A DNA stretch of 39,612 nt from NCBI RefSeq assembly GCF_003247215.1, contig NZ_QKAP01000135.1:1-39612 (forward strand), read 5' to 3'. This stretch comes from Malonomonas rubra (GTDB lineage: Bacteria; Desulfobacterota; Desulfuromonadia; Desulfuromonadales; Geopsychrobacteraceae). Shown here piece after piece: positions 32,121 to 39,590 of the stretch. The translations under genes and the position numbers were made by a program. The notes under the pieces were generated by a model, which was not told the origin of the DNA, ran no database searches, and was given only the letters and a program-made list of their open reading frames with translations. Numbering within the stretch: position 1 is the first letter of the stretch; each line of letters opens with the position of its first letter.

Positions 32121-32777
32121 ATGAATCGGGCAATTTATTGGGCCGCACTAATAACTCTGTCAGTCCAGCTTTTAGGTTGTGCTGGCGGGCTGGCGGGCAA
32201 GCAAGTTGAACCGGCTGAGAAGGTGCCGGTTGTAGATGAAGAAGCCGGAGTGACGCCGCTCTCAGATGGGCGGACGGGATTCGTGATCCGCGAAGTGCCG
32301 CAGCGGACAGCAGAGTGGCAGGACGATTTCGTTGCTGCAATCGGGCATCTGCAAGCAGAGGATTTTTCCACCGCCGCCCAGTTGTTGGAAAATGTGGTAG
32401 CGCAGTCACCGGACGTTACTGCACCGTACATTAATCTGGCCATCGCTTTTCGGAAACTGAACAAACTTGAGCTAGCCGAAAAACAGCTGAAAACAGCACT
32501 GGAGCTTTTCCCGGCACATCCTGTAGCCAGCAACGAGTACGGCCTGCTGTTACGGTCAACCGGGCGCTTTGCCGAGGCTCGTTCGGTTTACGAACAGGCT
32601 CTGAGCATGTTCCCCCATTATACCCCCTTACGCAGGAATCTCGGCATTCTCTGCGACCTCTACCTGCAGGATTTGAGCTGTGCACTCGATCAGTATGAGC
32701 AGTATGGCGCGGCCAATCCGGATGATGAGCAGGTGCAGTTATGGGTGGCCGATCTACGGATGCGACTCGGTCAGTAA
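32121..32777 (+). CDS. TPR lipoprotein (218 residues)
   Basis: The start at 32121 gives a clean lipoprotein signal MNRAIYWAALITLSVQLLGC with the lipidated Cys at 20. Upstream in-frame ATGs (32058, 32070, 32109) would add a long polar leader and are less likely, although a ribosome-binding site is clear for none of them. The mature part contains three to four TPR units, visible as FVAAIGHLQAEDFSTAAQLLENV, PYINLAIAFRKLNKLELAEKQL, NEYGLLLRSTGRFAEARSVYEQAL and NLGILCDLYLQDLSCALDQYEQY. It is third of the TPR proteins in the operon. Small TPR lipoproteins often assist assembly or stability of outer-membrane complexes (PilF/NlpI-like logic), but no specific family is claimed. Confidence 0.82.
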   Translation: MNRAIYWAALITLSVQLLGCAGGLAGKQVEPAEKVPVVDEEAGVTPLSDGRTGFVIREVPQRTAEWQDDFVAAIGHLQAEDFSTAAQLLENVVAQSPDVTAPYINLAIAFRKLNKLELAEKQLKTALELFPAHPVASNEYGLLLRSTGRFAEARSVYEQALSMFPHYTPLRRNLGILCDLYLQDLSCALDQYEQYGAANPDDEQVQLWVADLRMRLGQ

Positions 32778-32849
32778 CTTAAGTCAAAAGCGGCCCTGTA
32801 CAGATGGGCCAAATGAGAAAGTAAATGAAAAGTACAAAGGAGAAAGCGC

Positions 32850-33158
32850 ATGTATCGGAAATGGATTCTTTGTATCGGTTTGACTCTGTTGACAGTGCTG
32901 CCGGTCGTGGCTCAAGGGCCTGAAACAGAACCGGTCCGAAAAGCAACAGACGCCAAAGAGCTGTCTGGCATGTCAATCGTTGGTAACGATGAAGCCCCCA
33001 AATCCCTCTATATCGTTCCCTGGAAAAGTTCTGAACTCGGTGTCGAGACCAGTCTGAAAATGCTGGCACAGGAAGGCGAGGCCCCGCTCGATCGGGAGGT
33101 CTTTGCCCGGCAGCTGGACTACTATCAGGTTCGTTCGACACCGTTGAAAATAAACTAA
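32850..33158 (+). CDS. Small exported protein with SLYIVPWK motif
   Basis: 102 residues. The signal peptide (MYRKWILCIGLTLLTVLPVVAQ) is followed by a short soluble part containing GMSIVGNDEAPKSLYIVPWK and a C-terminal helix with DREVFARQLDYYQV. I recognise no characterised domain, but a small exported protein with this kind of motif commonly sits just before exbB in TPR/ExbBD clusters of Desulfuromonadia-like genomes (from memory, not verified). AAAGGAGAAAGCGC precedes the ATG. Its place immediately before the motor genes suggests an accessory of the same complex. Confidence 0.72.
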   Translation: MYRKWILCIGLTLLTVLPVVAQGPETEPVRKATDAKELSGMSIVGNDEAPKSLYIVPWKSSELGVETSLKMLAQEGEAPLDREVFARQLDYYQVRSTPLKIN

Positions 33159-33224
33159 TACACCGTTACGAAACACTGAGCCGCACCAACCCTAAAATTC
33201 AAAGAGTAAGCTGGAGGTAAACTA

Positions 33225-33875
33225 ATGGGAATTTATTCAATCGTGGCATTTTTTCAGAAGGGTGGCATGTTCATGTACCCGATCCTGCTGGTTTTTACGG
33301 TCGGCATGTCGATTGCGATCGAGCGTTGGGTGCAGTTGAGCCGCACCCGGGTGAAAAATAGCAAAGTCTGGGAGCAGATTCAGCCGGTGTTGGCAGATGG
33401 CGAGTTCGAAAGGGCTCGCGAAATGGTGGATGAAGATCAGTCCACAATCTCACGGATGTTGTCGATGGGGTTGGCTCGTCAGGGAGCAGTTCGGCGGCGC
33501 GAAGATATAGAGATCGCCATGGAAGAGAGCATGATGGAGATCATCCCGCAGCTGGAAAAAAGAACCCCCTATGTTGCCCTCTTGTCCAACATCGCCACCC
33601 TGTTGGGGCTGCTCGGCACGATCATGGGGCTGATCGAGGCTTTTACCGCCGTTGCGAACGCCAATCCGGCGGAGAAGGCCGATCTGCTCTCCGCCAGCAT
33701 CTCAGTGGCCATGAACACCACCGCCTTCGGTTTGATGGCTGCGATTCCGCTGATGTTGATTCATGCCAAGTTGACCTCTACCACCGGCCAGATAGTCGAT
33801 AGTCTGGAGATGGCTTCGGTCAAGGCACTGAATAGCATCACCAATTTTGCCAAACGCCAGCATCCGATGAGTTGA
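33225..33875 (+). CDS. exbB: MotA/TolQ/ExbB family proton-channel subunit
   Basis: A 216-residue inner-membrane protein with the three-helix layout of ExbB/TolQ. TM1 is at about 12-32 (MYPILLVFTVGMSIAIERW), followed by a cytoplasmic loop. TM2 is at about 125-148 (VALLSNIATLLGLLGTIMGLI) and TM3 at about 165-185 (ISVAMNTTAFGLMAAIPLML). The GTIMGLIEAF and NTTAFGLMAAIP segments are strongly conserved family features. The acidic residue found one helical turn before this TTA motif in E. coli ExbB is not present, as in several relatives. Together with the two downstream ExbD proteins it would form a pmf-driven motor. GGAGGTAAACTA precedes the ATG. Confidence 0.92.
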   Translation: MGIYSIVAFFQKGGMFMYPILLVFTVGMSIAIERWVQLSRTRVKNSKVWEQIQPVLADGEFERAREMVDEDQSTISRMLSMGLARQGAVRRREDIEIAMEESMMEIIPQLEKRTPYVALLSNIATLLGLLGTIMGLIEAFTAVANANPAEKADLLSASISVAMNTTAFGLMAAIPLMLIHAKLTSTTGQIVDSLEMASVKALNSITNFAKRQHPMS

Positions 33876-33877
33876 CC

Positions 33878-34375
33878 ATGGGTAGTCGACTTCGTTATCG
33901 CAGACACCGGGGAGCGAAGGAAGCGCCTGAGCTGGACATCACCACCTTCCTGAACCTGATGGTGGTCCTGGTTCCGTTTCTTCTGATCAGTGCCGTTTTT
34001 TCCCGGGTAACGATCCTGGAATTGAGCGTGCCGACTGCCGCCGGCGGAGCTGCCGAGGTGAAACCAAGCTTCACCATCGAAGTGGTGGTGCGCAAAGCCG
34101 GCCTCGAGCTTGCCAACGGTTCACAGGTGGTCGCGGCGTTTCCCAAAAAAGAGGATGAATACGATTTGGAGAAGCTGACCCAAATGCTGATCCGGCTGAA
34201 GAAGGATTACCCGGAGAAGAAGGACGCTACCGTACTGATGGAACCGGATATCGAATACGACACGTTGATTCGGTTGATGGACACGGTGCGGGAAACGGAG
34301 CTGAGCGAAGAGGGGAATGACACGTCTCAGAAACTGGAGTTGTTCCCCCTGATATCGATCGGAGACGCGCCATGA
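33878..34375 (+). CDS. ExbD/TolR family protein, membrane Asp replaced by Asn
   Basis: A 165-residue single-pass inner-membrane protein. A basic N-terminus is followed by ELDITTFLNLMVVLVPFLLIS (about 18-38) and a periplasmic ExbD-fold domain. Aligned to E. coli ExbD (INVTPFIDVMLVLL), the protonatable Asp25 corresponds to Asn26 here, so this subunit should not carry protons by the standard mechanism. The ATG at 33878 lies two bases after the exbB stop codon; a TTG six bases earlier is also in frame. It overlaps the second exbD by four bases (ATGA). It probably forms a heterodimer with that Asp-containing partner. Confidence 0.9.
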   Translation: MGSRLRYRRHRGAKEAPELDITTFLNLMVVLVPFLLISAVFSRVTILELSVPTAAGGAAEVKPSFTIEVVVRKAGLELANGSQVVAAFPKKEDEYDLEKLTQMLIRLKKDYPEKKDATVLMEPDIEYDTLIRLMDTVRETELSEEGNDTSQKLELFPLISIGDAP

Positions 34376-34872
34376 GAAAGACCAGACGCATCAGACGTAT
34401 GGAACGTAATCGCAAAAAAGTGGGGGGGCTCAACCTGACCTCACTGATGGACGTATTCACCATTCTGGTATTTTTTCTCCTCGCTAACTCTTCTTCGAGC
34501 GAGGTGCTGACTACTCCCAAACAGATCAAATTGCCGGATTCTGTAGTGGAGTTAAAACCGCGGGAGACGGTGGTGATCTTGGTCAGCCCGGAGGCCGTGT
34601 TGGTGCAGGGGGAGAGTGTTATCGGCACTCCAGAACTGCTGGCGGAGAAAACCGACCGAGTTGCTGCCATCAGAGAGCGACTGGGACAGCTGGAGCGGAA
34701 TATCATCGGCATCAACACCAAAACGGTGGCGCAAAGCCAGGAAATAACTATTCTGGCGGACAAGTCGATTCCGTTCCGGGCGCTCAAAAAAATTATGACA
34801 ACCTGCACGGATTCCGGATACGGGAGGATTTCCCTCGCCGTAATCCAGAAGGCCGGCAAAACGGATGGATGA
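34372..34872 (+). CDS. exbD: ExbD/TolR family protein with conserved membrane Asp
   Basis: A 166-residue single-pass inner-membrane protein. The very basic cytoplasmic N-terminus (RKTRRIRRMERNRKK) precedes LNLTSLMDVFTILVFFLL, where Asp27 is the expected proton carrier. A periplasmic domain follows with the ExbD-like ending ALKKIMTTCTDSGYGRISLAVIQK. It overlaps the preceding exbD by four bases and the following TonB-like gene by eight, indicating tight translational coupling and a shared complex. Two different exbD genes beside one exbB is the arrangement of Myxococcus aglRQS-type motors. Confidence 0.92.
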   Translation: MRKTRRIRRMERNRKKVGGLNLTSLMDVFTILVFFLLANSSSSEVLTTPKQIKLPDSVVELKPRETVVILVSPEAVLVQGESVIGTPELLAEKTDRVAAIRERLGQLERNIIGINTKTVAQSQEITILADKSIPFRALKKIMTTCTDSGYGRISLAVIQKAGKTDG

Positions 34873-36352
34873 TCCCGTGAATACTTCAATCTTGTCACAG
34901 GAATTGGAGCCTCTGAACGAGCGGATTGAGGAGCTCAAGCAGGCGGTCGTGATGTTGGAAGGCGAGCTGTGTGGCGTAGAGACAGAACTGGAAAATTTCG
35001 CCACCGATCAGCAGCACTTCGACATTCTGCAAGAAACCTGCACTGCCCTCGAGCGACTTAAGGAACTGGGAGCCGGGGAGCTTTTTTGGGAAGGTTTGAC
35101 CGACGAGAATGGCGCCGTTGAACACGCTGAACGGATGCGCACTCGAATCGCCGCATTCCGGGAAGAAACCCGCACTTTGTACGAGCAAAAGGCCGCACTG
35201 CAAGAGTCGCTGGATGAAAATTTACTGGAGCTTGACGAGTTGTTCGAAGAGGTTCGTCAGGCCTATGGCCGCGAGGAGCGGCGTCAGGAAGAGTTCGTCA
35301 TCGAGCGGGAGATCTCGTTTTTCACTTATCGGCCAGCTCTTATGCCTTGGTCCAATAACGCCGAGAGCGAACGGCGGTTCCGCCGGGTGCTGCTGATTTC
35401 GTTGTTTTGGAGTCTGGTTCTCAGTATCGTAATTCCACTGGTGAATGTACCGCTGCCGGACCGGAACACCGAAATGCTTGAGATTCCGGAGCGGCTGGCG
35501 ATGCTTGTCAAGCAGGAACCCCCAATGGTAACGCCGCCACCGGTACCGGAAAAACCGCAGAAAGAGGAGAAGATCGACCCTGAACAGGAGAAGCCGATCG
35601 AGCCGAAAAAAGCCGCCGATGAACCAAAGAAAGCGTCACAAAAGGCCAAGCCCGCCGCCAAGCCCAAGTCGAAATCGGCTGGCGGTGAAACCAAGCTGGC
35701 CCGGCAGAAAGCTGAGCAGACCGGTGTCCTCGCCTTTAAGAGCAGTTTTTCCGACCTGATGGACGAGGTCCCAGTGGCTAAACTGGGAACCGAAGCCCGG
35801 CTGAAGAAGACCGATCCAAGGATCCCGGGACAAGCCCGGGCGCAACGCTCGCTGGTAGCGAAACAGGCAGCGGGTGGCGGCAGCGGCGGCATCAGCAACT
35901 ACGCGGTCAGCCGGAATCTTGGAAATGGCGGCACCGGTGGTGGGAATGGCTATGGCAATGCCGGGCAAATCGGAGGCGTCGGCACCGCCAAGGTAGACAG
36001 CAGTTTGGCCGATCTGACCGAAGAGCAAGGGCGGCCGTTGAGCGATGGCGTCGGTGCCGGGCGGACCGACGAGGAAATTCAGATCGTTTTCGACCGTTAT
36101 AAGGCGACCCTGTACCGGATCTACAATAAGGAGCTGCGTAACGATCCGACCCTTCGCGGTAAATTGCTGCTGAGAATTATTATCGAACCAGGCGGAGAGG
36201 TATCTTTCTGCAAGGTGGAGTCAACCGACCTGGCTTCTCCTGAACTGGTGACGAGTATTGTGGCCCGGGTCATGCGGTTTAATTTCGGTCCGAAAGAAGA
36301 CGTGCCGAAAACGACCATCCTTTACCCGATCGATTTCCTGCCTGCAAGTTAA
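34865..36352 (+). CDS. AgmX/TonB-like periplasm-spanning protein (495 residues)
   Basis: Residues 1-172 are cytoplasmic and mostly coiled coil (LNERIEELKQAVVMLEGEL; later LQESLDENLLELDELFEEV). A single membrane helix lies at about 173-195 (RVLLISLFWSLVLSIVIPL). A Pro/Lys/Glu-rich spacer follows (VTPPPVPEKPQKEEKIDPE), as in TonB and TolA, then a Gly-rich stretch (about 338-375). The C-terminal TonB/AgmX-PglI type domain is at about 400-495: EEIQIVFDRYKATLYRIYNKEL, GKLLLRIIIEPGGEVSFCKV, then RVMRFNFGPKED. It would carry motor energy from ExbB/ExbD to outer-membrane partners. The long cytoplasmic coiled coil is absent from ordinary TonB and could dock a cytosolic regulator. Confidence 0.87.
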   Translation: MDDPVNTSILSQELEPLNERIEELKQAVVMLEGELCGVETELENFATDQQHFDILQETCTALERLKELGAGELFWEGLTDENGAVEHAERMRTRIAAFREETRTLYEQKAALQESLDENLLELDELFEEVRQAYGREERRQEEFVIEREISFFTYRPALMPWSNNAESERRFRRVLLISLFWSLVLSIVIPLVNVPLPDRNTEMLEIPERLAMLVKQEPPMVTPPPVPEKPQKEEKIDPEQEKPIEPKKAADEPKKASQKAKPAAKPKSKSAGGETKLARQKAEQTGVLAFKSSFSDLMDEVPVAKLGTEARLKKTDPRIPGQARAQRSLVAKQAAGGGSGGISNYAVSRNLGNGGTGGGNGYGNAGQIGGVGTAKVDSSLADLTEEQGRPLSDGVGAGRTDEEIQIVFDRYKATLYRIYNKELRNDPTLRGKLLLRIIIEPGGEVSFCKVESTDLASPELVTSIVARVMRFNFGPKEDVPKTTILYPIDFLPAS

Positions 36353-36367
36353 CTGCATGGAGACAAA

Positions 36368-37321
36368 ATGAAAAAAAAAGTGTGGATGCTTGATGATGGG
36401 GAACCTTCAAGTTGGCTTGATTTTGAGTCGATCCTAGTCCCTGAAGCGGCGGAGTCGATCCAGGTTATAAATACGCCGGTCACCAAAAAGCAGGAGAAAA
36501 GCCCTGTGACCGCCTTCAGTCTCTCTCTGTTGGTTTGGGGGAGTGGTCATTTTTACCTTGAGAAGAATCGGCCGGGATATATCTATCTGTCGCTGATGGG
36601 GCTCTATTTCATCATGGGCACCGCATTGATCTTGTTTCATCAGGAGTTTGCCCTTTTTGCCGCGGAACGGCTGCATGTCTTGCTGGTGGGCGGGGTTTTG
36701 GTGGTGCTTGGGTTGCTGATTTGGGGGTCCAACGCCGTTGATGCTTATTATCGAGCCAAGCGTCTGCAAAGTACTCCTTTCCTCGGTCTGGAGCAGAAAC
36801 GCTGGCCGGTATGCGCTTCGCTGTTGGTCCCTGGTTGGGGACAATTTCTAAACAGTCAGCCGAAAAAGGGGATATTCTTTCTGTCCTTTGCTCTGGTCGG
36901 CTATCTGGCGCTACTGATTTTGACCATCGCGCGGCCGATATTGCCGTTGCTGGTTACAGAACCGCTACGAAACGGATATGAGGTCGCTCTGATTATTACG
37001 CTCGTGGCGATTCCTCCGGTTCTCCTGTTTTGGGTTCTGGCGGTCAATGATGCTTATCGCTCTTGCGAAGATTTTTTGCACAACAAACGCCTGTCCGTTT
37101 CCGCAGGAAGACGTTTGAGCAGCCGCAACGTGCTGGTTGACCTGACCCCCTCGTGCTCGGCAGTGTTGGGATTTATGTTGGCGATTTCTCTGGGCATGCA
37201 ATTTTTGCCGAGAGAGTACTATTCACAGTACCTGACGCAGATAAAAGGAGAGTTGCTGGCCAACAAGCTGATTATTCTTCCAGAGTTGGTGGGAAGAGTT
37301 TTGGCTCTTTTGAGCCAATAA
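36368..37321 (+). CDS. Polytopic inner-membrane protein with two TM2/DUF5683-like hairpins
   Basis: 317 residues. A soluble N-terminal segment of about 45 residues is followed by about six to seven membrane helices. Two internally similar units are visible. The first is SLLVWGSGHFYLEKNRPGYIYLSLMG (about 52-78), the second is LLVPGWGQFLNSQPKKGIFFLSFALVG (about 150-176). Both show the P/S-GxGQ/HFY...G(I/Y)(F/I)(F/Y)LS pattern of TM2 and DUF5683 proteins. Function of such proteins is unknown. GGAG lies five bases before the ATG, 15 bases after the AgmX-like gene, so it is in the operon and probably an inner-membrane component of the same machine. Confidence 0.75.
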   Translation: MKKKVWMLDDGEPSSWLDFESILVPEAAESIQVINTPVTKKQEKSPVTAFSLSLLVWGSGHFYLEKNRPGYIYLSLMGLYFIMGTALILFHQEFALFAAERLHVLLVGGVLVVLGLLIWGSNAVDAYYRAKRLQSTPFLGLEQKRWPVCASLLVPGWGQFLNSQPKKGIFFLSFALVGYLALLILTIARPILPLLVTEPLRNGYEVALIITLVAIPPVLLFWVLAVNDAYRSCEDFLHNKRLSVSAGRRLSSRNVLVDLTPSCSAVLGFMLAISLGMQFLPREYYSQYLTQIKGELLANKLIILPELVGRVLALLSQ

Positions 37322-37440
37322 CAAATCAAACCAAGGATACCCGATTACTTGGAACTTGAAAGGAGGAAATAGAACGTTTAGGCCTGACCCTGGTAGGTCC
37401 AACCCTTAAATGAAAAGTATGTATGCAAGGAGAAAAAGTG

Positions 37441-37989
37441 ATGTTACGTACAAGTCTTATCTTATGCCTAGTATTGCCGTTTTTTCTGATTTTCTGCGGC
37501 TGTGCCGCTAAAAACGAAGCCGTTCTTGAACCGGCGGTAACGCCAGAGGTTGAAGCAGTTGCACCGCAGCCGAATACCATTGAGGAAGTTATAAAAGACC
37601 AGTCCTCCAGCGATGAGAGTCTGGTAGCACCGGCAACGGCCGAGGAGGTGCACCCGATTGATGTCAGTGATCTCGACATCATCTTTTTCGCTTCCAACTC
37701 TTATGAACTGACCGACCAAGCAAAACAGTTGCTTGACGATCATGCCGAATGGATGCAAACACATCAGGGGTCTATAGCGACCATTGAAGGTAATTGTGAT
37801 GAACGCGGTTCTGACGAGTATAATATGGCCCTCGGGGAACGGCGGGCATTGGCCACCAAGGAGTATTTGGTACAGCTCGGCATTGCCCCAGAGCGGCTCA
37901 CCATTCTCAGCCTTGGAGAAGAGAATCCGGCAGTTGTTGGCCATGATGAAATTGCTTGGGCGAGAAACCGGCGGGTCGAATTCAGATAG
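37441..37989 (+). CDS. Pal-like OmpA-domain lipoprotein
   Basis: About 182 residues. The signal MLRTSLILCLVLPFFLIFCGC gives a lipidated Cys at about 21, followed by an acidic/Pro linker. The OmpA-C domain (about 75-182) starts IIFFASNSYELTDQAKQLLDDHAEWM. It contains the peptidoglycan-contacting Asp and Arg within EGNCDERGSDEYNMALGERRA and ends with ARNRRVEFR. This is the Pal layout: an outer-membrane lipoprotein gripping peptidoglycan. AAGGAGAAAAAGTG precedes the ATG at 37441; an in-frame ATG 18 bases upstream is less likely. It closes the operon, and with ExbB/ExbD/TonB-like proteins it recalls a Tol-Pal-type system, though TolB is absent here. Confidence 0.9.
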   Translation: MLRTSLILCLVLPFFLIFCGCAAKNEAVLEPAVTPEVEAVAPQPNTIEEVIKDQSSSDESLVAPATAEEVHPIDVSDLDIIFFASNSYELTDQAKQLLDDHAEWMQTHQGSIATIEGNCDERGSDEYNMALGERRALATKEYLVQLGIAPERLTILSLGEENPAVVGHDEIAWARNRRVEFR

Positions 37990-38001
37990 TTTGGCTTGCT
38001 G

Positions 38002-38034
38002 CGGGGGCACCATTTTTAAAGACTGGTGCCCCCG
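38002..38034 (+). terminator. Strong hairpin at the end of the operon
   Basis: CGGGGGCACCA (38002-38012) pairs perfectly with TGGTGCCCCCG (38024-38034) across an 11-base loop, 13 bases after the Pal-like stop codon. There is no U-run after it, so it may act as a processing-stabilising or non-canonical terminator. Confidence 0.6.
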
Positions 38035-38374
38035 TATGATTACGATAACTAAACGCGGTTAAAGGTTACCTGCGGAACGCAGTATTAACCGTGGTTGGGG
38101 AAGTGTGGAAATTGTAAGACCAGGAATCCTATAGTAGCGCAAGGATGGATTTTGTTTCGATTCCATGTGCCATATCGGGGATAAGATAGGTTGCCTCACG
38201 GTTGGTTCGATTGCCCGGATAGGATGATGGTCGGGATAGACTGGACCATTTAAATTGATATCTTTGGCTAAATTGAAAGTGTCTCCAACAAACTTTTAAT
38301 CAGAAGTTTTCTGCGTTGAATAGATTTTCGTTTGATATTTTGTTTTATTTGAGAATTGTTTTATAGGAGTGGCA
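38035..38374 (+). other. Intergenic region with a second hairpin and the left direct repeat
   Basis: No gene seen. Bases 38056-38091 form a two-step hairpin: CGGTTAA with TTAACCG, enclosing CTGCG-GAA-CGCAG. The 117-base repeat (38188-38304) follows. The last 70 bases are very AT-rich and lead to the cytochrome ribosome-binding site; they probably contain its promoter. Confidence 0.5.
38188..38304 (+). repeat. Direct repeat, left copy
   Basis: Matches 39478-39590 over its whole length with scattered substitutions and a few small gaps. The last stretch (TTTGGCTAAATTGAAAGTG onward, through ACTTTTAATCAGA) is nearly identical. After AATCAGA the copies diverge completely. Confidence 0.88.
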
Positions 38375-39457
38375 GTGAGGGTCAAATTTTTAGTTGTTTG
38401 CTTACTTCTTTTTCTTTCTTCAGATTTCGTTTTTGGGGTCGACTTTAACACCTGCGGCGACTGTCATAATAGTGTTCAAGAAGATTCGCAACAGCAATTT
38501 ATCCATTCTCCATTCAATGAAGGGGCGTGTGAAGAGTGTCATGTAATGGATGCTGTAATACTTTCCCAGGTTAACAAAAAAATAGATTGGTTACATGAAG
38601 ATCTGATCCCATCAAAGACTCACCGCTTTAGGGTTCCAGAAAATAAATTAGGAGAGATTTTAGTTGTTGAAATCAAAGACTCGTTAGGCTTGTCAAAAAG
38701 GGAAGAGGTTCCAGTCCCGTCTTTACATGAAGTCCTGCAAGTAGAAGATTCAGAAATTGCTCCGAAAATTTCAAACCCTCGTCTTGTGGGCTTAGACCAA
38801 GGGATTTTTCTGGCGGCAACGGTTGGCTGGGAGACCAATACGTTGACTGATGCTTCTGTACTATATGGTGAGGACGATCTATCGAATTATTTGTCATTAG
38901 ATGGGCGTATTGGGCGAGAACACATTGTTTCCATAACTAATTTGGCACATAACAAAATATATCGGTTCATTGCTATTTCAGAAGATGTTTTTGGGAGAAA
39001 AAGCGAATCTCGCCCAGTTAAGTTTTCTACTTTTGCTGATACAACTCAGCCCCAATCAGAAAAAACTAAATCCACTGAAATATCCGGAAGTGTTGCGGCG
39101 AAATTTAGTCGGATAGAAGATGATTATCTGATTGATGTGCAGCTATCGCAGGCAAACAGGATTTTCATTGGAACAAAGGGAAGGGCACAACCTTGCTTTC
39201 CAGAGGATGCGTTCCATTCTGGACTTAATTGTGCTAACGAAATCTTGATGGAACCGTGTTTAAGTTGTCATCAAAGGCATGGTCATCCAGTTGGTGTTGT
39301 CCCGAAGAAAAAAGGGATCAGAATCCCTGAGGAATTTCCAACCCTATCTGGCGGTCAAGTTGCTTGTGCATCATGTCACGATCCCCACAGTTCACAATAT
39401 TATCAACTTACTCGAAAGAGTGGCAGTAGGCTTTGTGTCAGCTGCCATAGTAAGTAG
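38375..39457 (+). CDS. Exported five-heme c-type cytochrome with FN3-like domain
   Basis: About 360 residues. A signal peptide (VRVKFLVVCLLLFLSSDFVFG) is followed by two CXXCH motifs (CGDCH, CEECH). A central beta-sandwich with fibronectin-III-like features (GIFLAATVGWETNTLTDASVLYG and NKIYRFIAISEDVFGR) follows, then three CXXCH motifs at the C-terminus (CLSCHQRH, CASCHDPH, CVSCHSK), giving up to five covalent hemes. It would act in periplasmic or extracellular electron transfer. GTG at 38375 with AGGAG five bases upstream is preferred over GTG 38369, which overlaps that site. The gene is more AT-rich than the operon before it and is bracketed by direct repeats, suggesting a separately acquired module. 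Confidence 0.88.
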   Translation: MRVKFLVVCLLLFLSSDFVFGVDFNTCGDCHNSVQEDSQQQFIHSPFNEGACEECHVMDAVILSQVNKKIDWLHEDLIPSKTHRFRVPENKLGEILVVEIKDSLGLSKREEVPVPSLHEVLQVEDSEIAPKISNPRLVGLDQGIFLAATVGWETNTLTDASVLYGEDDLSNYLSLDGRIGREHIVSITNLAHNKIYRFIAISEDVFGRKSESRPVKFSTFADTTQPQSEKTKSTEISGSVAAKFSRIEDDYLIDVQLSQANRIFIGTKGRAQPCFPEDAFHSGLNCANEILMEPCLSCHQRHGHPVGVVPKKKGIRIPEEFPTLSGGQVACASCHDPHSSQYYQLTRKSGSRLCVSCHSK

Positions 39458-39477
39458 AGTAGAAAAGACAGGATTTT

Positions 39478-39590
39478 AGGTTGTCCCACGGTTGGTTCGG
39501 TTGTCAGGATAGGACGGTGCATGGAATAGATTGGACCAAAATGATACCTTTGGCTAAATTGAAAGTGTCTCCACCAAACTTTTAATCAGA
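39478..39590 (+). repeat. Direct repeat, right copy
   Basis: Partner of 38188-38304. It starts 20 bases after the cytochrome stop and ends within the tRNA-Lys-like anticodon stem. Confidence 0.88.
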
